Source: an uncultured Alphaproteobacteria bacterium (GTDB lineage Bacteria; Pseudomonadota; Alphaproteobacteria; RF32; CAG-239). Taken from it: a stretch of DNA of 16,835 nt. Both the position numbers and the translations under genes were made by a program. Positions within the stretch are counted from its first letter, which is position 1. Each line of letters opens with the position of its first letter. Positions 1 through 3,119 of the stretch are shown one piece after another. The stretch lies in NCBI GenBank assembly GCA_934276635.1, contig CAKQTH010000015.1, positions 1-16,835 of the forward strand. The letters are read 5' to 3'. The notes below the pieces were generated by a model. That model ran no database searches. It was not told the origin of the DNA and worked only from the letters and a program-made list of their open reading frames with translations.

Positions 1-96
1 ACAAGCAAGACAGGGATAAATCCCGTCCGACAAAAACGAGCTTTGCGAAGTTTGCGGCGGCACACGCCGGAATATCGCCCCTCTGAAAAAAGGCAT

Positions 97-119
97 AAAA
101 AAACCACCTCAACAGGTGG
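97..119 (-). terminator. Rho-independent terminator of the tRNA-Gly gene
   Basis: Read on the minus strand, a 6-bp perfect stem (CCACCT/AGGTGG, 104-109 with 114-119, four-base loop) is followed directly by seven T residues (complement of 97-103). It begins ten bases beyond the encoded CCA end of the tRNA, the expected place for the terminator of a monocistronic tRNA. Confidence 0.8.
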
Positions 120-128
120 ATTGAAAAA

Positions 129-203
129 TGGAGCGGGTGAAGGGATTCGAACCCTCGACATCAACCTTGGCAAGGTTGCGCTCTACCCCTGAGCTACGCC
201 CGC
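129..203 (-). tRNA. tRNA-Gly (anticodon GCC)
   Basis: On the minus strand a full cloverleaf can be folded. The acceptor 5' arm is GCGGGCG, the D arm GCTC...GAGC, the anticodon stem CAACC/GGTTG around loop TTGCCAA (anticodon GCC), and the T arm contains TTCGAAT. The 3' acceptor strand CACCCGC is followed by discriminator T and a genomically encoded CCA (129-131). It decodes GGC and GGT glycine codons. One oddity is that acceptor position 6 (C) faces position 67 (A), a mismatch where a T-A pair would restore the helix. All other stem pairs are canonical or G-T. It stands alone with its own promoter and terminator. Confidence 0.96.
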
Positions 204-220
204 ATCACATTGCGATGTAT

Positions 221-248
221 TGAATACCACATAAAAAATAAATTGCAA
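221..248 (-). promoter_or_regulatory. Probable promoter of tRNA-Gly
   Basis: On the minus strand TTGCAA (243-248) and TATTCA (221-226) are separated by 16 bp. The -10 ends 17 bp before the first base of the mature tRNA, which leaves room for a short 5' leader removed by RNase P. The hexamers are imperfect, so this is a positional inference. Confidence 0.45.
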
Positions 249-266
249 GCATTTTTTTCGCAATTA

Positions 267-336
267 TTGACATTTTTTTATTTAGTGCTATAATTCGTAC
301 TGTTTTTCAAATTATTAACTCTAAAATTTTATTTTT
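267..336 (+). promoter_or_regulatory. Promoter and leader of unit 1
   Basis: TTGACA (267-272) and a consensus TATAAT (289-294) are 16 bp apart. The leader holds ATTATTAA at 311-318 and runs in T/A-rich sequence to the ATG at 337. No purine-rich Shine-Dalgarno is present. Confidence 0.8.
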
Positions 337-717
337 ATGGACTATTACAAAGAGCTTATTTTGCCTGTGATTTTCGGTATCATTGGCATATGTGCTATGT
401 TTGCAGATGTTACATGGCTTGTTTTGGTTGCCGTCGGTCTGTTGGAGATGTCTCTTTGCACGCTGATGATTGAGTTTGTTCTTACAAAGGTCGAATCCCA
501 AAAGCTCCGTATCGGTTATTGGTCGATTCCGGCAACTTTACTGGTCATCTCGCTATGGTGTTTTTATGAAGCGCTCAACATCCTCTTTCCGCTTACGATT
601 CCTGCGTGGCTCAGCACTACCGCTGTGGCAATCGGTTTAATCGTGTTGGTATGGTTTTTCGGATTCTGCTTCATCTACATCATCGATTCGATTGTCAAAT
701 TCTGCAAAGGAAAGTAA
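337..717 (+). CDS. Four-helix small membrane protein, array unit 1
   Basis: A 126-aa, strongly hydrophobic protein with four predicted membrane segments near residues 7-23, 26-49, 62-80 and 92-118, and a short Lys-rich C-terminus. It has no catalytic motif or signal peptidase site that I can see. It is a clear paralogue of the 128-aa protein at 1752-2138: from residue 25 on they align without gaps, sharing W27, L28, L30, K56, R58, W62, S63, P65, N81, L83, P85, L86, P89, W91 and L92. The conserved Lys-x-Arg patch sits between helices 2 and 3, and the Asn/Pro/Trp cluster between helices 3 and 4. The ATG is the only Met near the leader and lies 18 bases after the ATTATTAA core. Location is probably the inner membrane; function is unknown. 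Confidence 0.75.
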   Translation: MDYYKELILPVIFGIIGICAMFADVTWLVLVAVGLLEMSLCTLMIEFVLTKVESQKLRIGYWSIPATLLVISLWCFYEALNILFPLTIPAWLSTTAVAIGLIVLVWFFGFCFIYIIDSIVKFCKGK

Positions 718-720
718 TGA

Positions 721-754
721 AAAAAACGGTGATTCAAAAGAATCTCCGTTTTTT
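721..754 (+). terminator. Terminator of unit 1
   Basis: The stem runs 721-735 with 740-754 (AACGGTGATTC against GAATCTCCGTT, one internal T-T mismatch), with an AAAA loop, and continues into a run of Ts. It begins three bases after the stop codon. The 5' arm is the same as in the unit 4 terminator. Confidence 0.85.
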
Positions 755-774
755 GTTTTTTCAAAAGATTATGA

Positions 775-836
775 TTGACAAAAACAGCGGGAACAGATAT
801 CATCTGCTTACAATTTAATTATTAAATCATATTGTT
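775..836 (+). promoter_or_regulatory. Promoter and leader of unit 2
   Basis: TTGACA (775-780) followed by an A-tract, a 17-bp spacer and TATCAT (798-803). The leader contains the palindromic TTTAATTATTAAA (814-826) with the ATTATTAA core at 818-825, 11 bases before the ATG. There is no Shine-Dalgarno. Confidence 0.75.
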
Positions 837-1016
837 ATGAAAGAATCAGAAAAACTTAATTTTGTCAAACACCTGTTCGGTATTTGTGCCGTAGGTTTCC
901 TCTTTACGGGATTTATTGCCGCACTCAGAGTTTTTATTCAAATCGGCATAATGTTTCTTGTTCCGTATCTGGGGATTGCGCTTGCTGATTGGTGGCTGAG
1001 ACATTCAGACGAATGA
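837..1016 (+). CDS. Small two-helix membrane protein (59 aa), array unit 2
   Basis: A 59-aa protein beginning MKESEKLNF and ending WWLRHSDE. Two hydrophobic segments lie at about residues 13-29 and 34-52, between a charged N-terminus and a short charged C-terminus. It is short enough to be missed by length cut-offs, but it sits exactly where a gene is expected: 11 bases after the ATTATTAA core, behind a good promoter and directly before a terminator. I do not recognise a family. Its size and topology match the other two-helix members at 1188 and 1434. A single-unit hydrophobic peptide could also be a toxin-like protein, but I see no antisense promoter or partner gene. The coding call rests on context and composition. 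Confidence 0.68.
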   Translation: MKESEKLNFVKHLFGICAVGFLFTGFIAALRVFIQIGIMFLVPYLGIALADWWLRHSDE

Positions 1017-1023
1017 AGTTAAC

Positions 1024-1058
1024 AAAAAACAGCGATTCGAAAGAATCCCCGTTTTTTT
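1024..1058 (+). terminator. Terminator of unit 2
   Basis: Arms 1024-1038 and 1043-1057 (AACAGCGATTC against GAATCCCCGTT, two mismatches) enclose a GAAA loop and run into seven Ts. The arm sequence is a diverged version of the unit 1 and unit 4 terminators. Confidence 0.75.
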
Positions 1059-1122
1059 GTGCCTAAAATTTCAGCACGGGTAGCCCTGTCCACCCCCTCT
1101 TCTGTTTTTTTACAAAAAAATG

Positions 1123-1187
1123 TTGACAAAAAACCTCAAACACGGTTATACTGCGTTTATAAGTTAAATTATTAAATCCTTATATTT
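1123..1187 (+). promoter_or_regulatory. Promoter and leader of unit 3
   Basis: TTGACA (1123-1128) and TATACT (1147-1152), spacer 18 bp. The leader AAGTTAAATTATTAAAT spans 1161-1177, its ATTATTAA core (1168-1175) lying 12 bases before the ATG at 1188. The same 17-mer is present at 2593-2609 upstream of unit 6. No Shine-Dalgarno. Confidence 0.8.
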
Positions 1188-1421
1188 ATGAAAAAGTTCA
1201 AAACTATTGACATTATTGTCTTCGTCTGTTCGTTTTGTGTGACATTTTTCTTTGCCTTCGGCTTAATCAGCCAGATGGATATCTTTATTCGGATTGCGAT
1301 CGGCATTGTTGCAATAGCAATCATTGCAGCCTTTGTCTATGCCGAAACCCGTTCTAAAAGAAATTGCGAAAGCAAACTTGAAGAAAAGAAACAACAAAAA
1401 GAAAACATATACAAAACTTAA
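1188..1421 (+). CDS. Two-helix membrane protein, array unit 3 first gene
   Basis: A 77-aa protein with two predicted helices at about residues 8-27 and 32-52. A hydrophilic tail from residue 53 is rich in Lys, Glu and Gln and probably cytoplasmic. It starts MKKFK, like two other array members (MKK). The second helix, rich in Ile and Ala, resembles that of the 65-aa protein encoded 12 bases downstream, with which it must be co-transcribed because no terminator or promoter separates them. I recognise no domain. The charged tail is the feature that sets it apart from its neighbours and could be an interaction surface. It could act with the downstream protein as a pair of two-helix subunits. Confidence 0.7.
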   Translation: MKKFKTIDIIVFVCSFCVTFFFAFGLISQMDIFIRIAIGIVAIAIIAAFVYAETRSKRNCESKLEEKKQQKENIYKT

Positions 1422-1433
1422 CTTCTTGAAGAC

Positions 1434-1631
1434 ATGAAAAAAACAGTTTTTTTTGAGTGGCTGTTCTGCATTTTGGCAATAGCTGCTTTGGTTTTGTTAT
1501 TTGCCGGATTTTTACTCGGTCTCAAAACCTTGATTTTTATCGGTTTTGGTGTTTCGGCTGTGGTGATTGCTGCGGTTATGCTGCTGGCAACTTTTACCGA
1601 CATCTTTTTTGATCAGCCGCACAAAGACTGA
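1434..1631 (+). CDS. Two-helix membrane protein, array unit 3 second gene
   Basis: A 65-aa protein with helices at about residues 8-28 and 31-53 and a short acidic-basic tail (DQPHKD). It resembles the N-terminal half of the 150-aa protein at 2619-3071: both start MKK, place a Gly-rich turn near residues 25-30, and continue with a GF-containing second helix. It follows the first gene by 12 bases, in which I see only GAAG as a weak ribosome-binding element, so translational coupling is likely. A strong terminator follows 11 bases after its stop. Function unknown; probably the inner membrane. Confidence 0.7.
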   Translation: MKKTVFFEWLFCILAIAALVLLFAGFLLGLKTLIFIGFGVSAVVIAAVMLLATFTDIFFDQPHKD

Positions 1632-1642
1632 AACCTGAGCTT

Positions 1643-1676
1643 AAAACGGAGAATTTTGTAAAATTCTCCGTTTTTT
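1643..1676 (+). terminator. Terminator of unit 3
   Basis: A perfect 15-bp inverted repeat (AAAACGGAGAATTTT, 1643-1657, against its complement at 1660-1674) is followed by Ts. This is the strongest hairpin in the array. It keeps the CGG-GA motif of the other terminators but with a longer A/T part. Confidence 0.9.
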
Positions 1677-1687
1677 GTTTTCTTATA

Positions 1688-1751
1688 TTGACAAAATTTC
1701 AAATTATAGTATCATACAGGCTCAATCCTGATTATTAACTTTTTAATTTTT
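1688..1751 (+). promoter_or_regulatory. Promoter and leader of unit 4
   Basis: TTGACA (1688-1693) and TATCAT (1710-1715) are 16 bp apart. The leader has ATTATTAACT at 1731-1740, the same class as unit 1, with the core ending 13 bases before the ATG at 1752. No Shine-Dalgarno. Confidence 0.75.
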
Positions 1752-2138
1752 ATGCGTATGAACTCAAAAAATGTTCTTTTGACGCTGACGCTGATTGTTT
1801 CGCTTATCGGCGTTTGCTGCGGTGTCGCATGGCTTGCGCTTGCCGCGATGGCGATGTTCTTCCTGATGGCCTCGGTCATTGTTATCGACGCTATCAACAA
1901 AAACATCAAACAGAAGAAATTCCGTGCGATTGCATGGTCTGTTCCTCTGGTTCTTTTGCTGATGGTTGTGCTGTTTATGCTCGCATCTGCAAATGTGCTC
2001 TGTCCGTTATATTTCCCGTTTTGGCTAGATATAACGCTCACAGTAATAAGCTTGTTAATTATAGCTTATTATCTCGTTTGTTTTTGCATCGCCTTGGGCT
2101 ATCTTATTACCAATGCGATAAAAACGCGAAAACATTGA
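1752..2138 (+). CDS. Four-helix small membrane protein, array unit 4
   Basis: A 128-aa protein with four predicted helices near residues 8-24, 26-47, 62-80 and 91-120, and a basic C-terminus (KTRKH). It is the closest paralogue of the unit 1 protein, with identical positions for W27, K56, R58, W62, S63, P65, N81, P85, P89 and W91. It shares with the 150-aa protein the K-F-R-A patch between helices 2 and 3 and an Asn/Pro loop between helices 3 and 4. Two in-frame ATGs (1752 and 1758) are available; the first gives the better match in distance from the leader core. A longer ORF in another frame over the same bases is a shadow. Function unknown; inner membrane inferred. Confidence 0.75.
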   Translation: MRMNSKNVLLTLTLIVSLIGVCCGVAWLALAAMAMFFLMASVIVIDAINKNIKQKKFRAIAWSVPLVLLLMVVLFMLASANVLCPLYFPFWLDITLTVISLLIIAYYLVCFCIALGYLITNAIKTRKH

Positions 2139-2143
2139 TTGTC

Positions 2144-2175
2144 AAAACGGTGATTCCTTTGAATCGCCGTTTTTT
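2144..2175 (+). terminator. Terminator of unit 4
   Basis: Stem AAAACGGTGATTC (2144-2156) pairs with GAATCGCCGTTTT (2161-2173) with one G-T pair and a CTTT loop, followed by further Ts. The 5' arm is identical to that of unit 1, which encodes the closest paralogue. Confidence 0.9.
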
Positions 2176-2216
2176 GTTGCCGATTTTTCAATCAATTTCT
2201 GTTGCAAAAATAGTTA

Positions 2217-2279
2217 TCGACAAAAATGACAAAACTAATTACATTTATCATACAAGTTAAATTATCAAATCCAATAGTT
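2217..2279 (+). promoter_or_regulatory. Decayed promoter and leader of unit 5
   Basis: The pattern of the other units is recognisable but degraded: TCGACA (2217-2222) for TTGACA, a 17-bp spacer, TACATT (2240-2245) for the -10, then AAGTTAAATTATCAAAT (2254-2270) with one base changed from the unit 3 and unit 6 leader. A TATCAT at 2246-2251 could serve as an alternative -10 but would be out of register with the other units. Confidence 0.55.
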
Positions 2280-2514
2280 ATATATAAAAAGTATTCTGTT
2301 TTAACAGCGGTTTTCACTGCTCTGATAATCATAACCTTTTTTGCTACAACATTTATTTGTTGTCGGTATCATAAAATCAATTTCGTTGATAATTCACGGC
2401 GGATTGTTCTGCTTCTTCCTCTACTTTGTTTTTGCCGCTCTGATGATTTGGGCACAGGCAGGCAAAGAAGTTTGGACGCTTAGAGAAGATCTCGGTATTG
2501 CCAACCAATTTTAA
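2280..2514 (+). pseudogene. Broken two-helix membrane protein gene, array unit 5
   Basis: Where the other units have ATG, 9-12 bases after the leader, this one has ATA (2280-2282). In that frame a membrane segment is encoded (KKYSVLTAVFTALIII and onward), after which the frame becomes hydrophilic and ends without resembling the family. In the +1 frame, open from 2335 to a TAA at 2512-2514, a second good helix is encoded (GGLFCFFLYFVFAALMIW) followed by a charged tail ending IANQF. Joining the two frames between about 2355 and 2400 gives a normal two-helix member of roughly 77 aa. Loss of the start plus a frameshift points to a pseudogene. An upstream ATG at 2226 keeps the first frame open but lies inside the promoter. 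Sequencing error would explain the frameshift but not the ATA as well. Confidence 0.65.
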
Positions 2515-2540
2515 GGAGACTCGTTTGAGTCTCTTTTTTT
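2513..2540 (+). terminator. Terminator of unit 5
   Basis: GAGACTC (2516-2522) pairs with GAGTCTC (2527-2533) around GTTT, extended by G-T and A-T pairs into seven Ts. The stem overlaps the last bases of the stop codon of the broken gene. Its sequence differs from the other array terminators. Confidence 0.85.
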
Positions 2541-2555
2541 GTTTTAAATATAATA

Positions 2556-2618
2556 TTGACAAAAACTGCCGCATGCGCTATAATTGCGCTCTAAGTTAAA
2601 TTATTAAATTATATCATT
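2556..2618 (+). promoter_or_regulatory. Promoter and leader of unit 6
   Basis: The best promoter of the array: TTGACA (2556-2561), 17-bp spacer, TATAAT (2579-2584). The leader AAGTTAAATTATTAAAT starts 8 bases after the -10 (2593-2609), its ATTATTAA core lying 11 bases before the ATG at 2619. No Shine-Dalgarno. Confidence 0.85.
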
Positions 2619-3071
2619 ATGAAAAAGGTTATTTCAGTTCTAAATTGGTTTGCCGTGAGTTTCGGCGTGCTGTTTGTTATTCTTTTGGTTGTTGCCGGAA
2701 TTATGGACAGTGTAGCATTTTTTGAGTTAGGTTTTGCTTCGCTTACAATCGCTCTTGCGTTTGTGATGCTTGGAAAAACTTTGGTTCAAAAATCTTTCCG
2801 CGCCGGTTTTCCGATTTCTGCTATGGTACTTATGTTCGCGAACACTGCCGGTGTCATGATTTATATGGCCTGCGGGAATTTGTTCGGTTGTTATGTTCCA
2901 TCTGAAATCGGTATGTGGCTTATTTCAGCTTGGTGCATATTTTCGTTGGTTTATCTAATTGTTGCCGCAATTTTATATCAATATGACGAAATACAAGCTG
3001 ACAAAAAGGAGGAAGCAATTGCTAAAAAAGCCTTGGAAAATCAAACAACCGAAGAAGATGTGGAACTTTGA
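2619..3071 (+). CDS. Four-helix membrane protein with charged tail, array unit 6
   Basis: A 150-aa protein with helices near residues 10-29, 32-52, 64-86 and 98-120. A hydrophilic Glu/Lys-rich C-terminal tail of about 30 residues ends DVEL and is probably cytoplasmic. Between helices 2 and 3 it has Q-K-S-F-R-A (57-62) followed by P65, and between helices 3 and 4 it has N87 and P94. These positions correspond to the K-x-R and N/P motifs of the unit 1 and unit 4 proteins, so I place it in the same family. Its N-terminal half resembles the 65-aa protein at 1434. The start is fixed by the leader. No known domain is recognised. Confidence 0.75.
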   Translation: MKKVISVLNWFAVSFGVLFVILLVVAGIMDSVAFFELGFASLTIALAFVMLGKTLVQKSFRAGFPISAMVLMFANTAGVMIYMACGNLFGCYVPSEIGMWLISAWCIFSLVYLIVAAILYQYDEIQADKKEEAIAKKALENQTTEEDVEL

Positions 3072-3078
3072 AACAATC

Positions 3079-3114
3079 AAAAAAAAGGTTAAGCTCTTTG
3101 CTTAACCTTTTTTT
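3079..3114. terminator. Bidirectional terminator between unit 6 and topA
   Basis: GGTTAAGC (3087-3094) and GCTTAACC (3100-3107) form a perfect 8-bp stem, with an A-run before it and a T-run after it, so it can terminate transcripts from both sides. It lies between the unit 6 stop (3071) and the convergent topA stop (3120). Confidence 0.9.
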
Positions 3115-3119
3115 CTTTG

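Larger units (their letters stand above)
267..3114 (+). repeat. Array of six related small membrane-protein expression units
   Basis: Six units follow one another on the plus strand, each built as promoter (TTGACA, 16-18 bp spacer, TATAAT-like), AT-rich leader with ATTATTAA (ATTATCAA in unit 5), small hydrophobic ORF or ORFs, and terminator hairpin. Units: 267-754, 775-1058, 1123-1676, 1688-2175, 2217-2540 and 2556-3114. Leaders fall in two classes. Units 2, 3, 5 and 6 share the form AAGTTAAATTATTAAAT or close variants; units 1 and 4 share ATTATTAACT followed by T-rich sequence. Units 1, 4 and 6 encode paralogous four-helix proteins. I see no integrase, transposase, target-site duplication or attC-like element, so the array most likely grew by local duplication and divergence. 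Confidence 0.8.

Noticed and set aside
1..96. Minus-strand frame of 32 codons from an ATG at 94-96 to the window edge
   Set aside because: It starts inside the T-run of the tRNA terminator, has no ribosome binding site, and its composition shows no protein-like pattern. It cannot be judged without the flanking sequence.
1..186. Plus-strand open frame from the window edge running through the tRNA, encoding GAGEGIRTLD
   Set aside because: It is translated antisense through the tRNA-Gly gene. This peptide is a familiar spurious product of tRNA antisense strands, and there is no start or ribosome binding site.
775..1058. Type I toxin-antitoxin interpretation of the small hydrophobic proteins
   Set aside because: The proteins have two to four helices and the genes lack a visible convergent or antisense promoter for an RNA antitoxin. 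It remains only a weak alternative for the 59-aa gene.
1814..2260. 148-codon plus-strand ORF overlapping unit 4
   Set aside because: A different frame over the unit 4 gene. It is Cys- and Arg-rich and runs through the unit 4 terminator and the unit 5 promoter.
2226..2483. 85-codon ORF starting at ATG 2226
   Set aside because: The ATG lies between the -35 and -10 of unit 5, so it is probably not transcribed. The last part is hydrophilic because the frame is shifted. It is replaced by the pseudogene call at 2280-2514.
267..3114. Integron or gene-cassette array interpretation
   Set aside because: Units carry their own promoters, and the hairpins end in T-runs as terminators. No attC R-boxes or integrase gene are visible.
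129..3114. tRNA-Gly as the attachment site of a genomic island
   Set aside because: The array lies on the 5' side of the tRNA, not the usual 3' side. I find no repeat of the tRNA 3' end and no recombinase.
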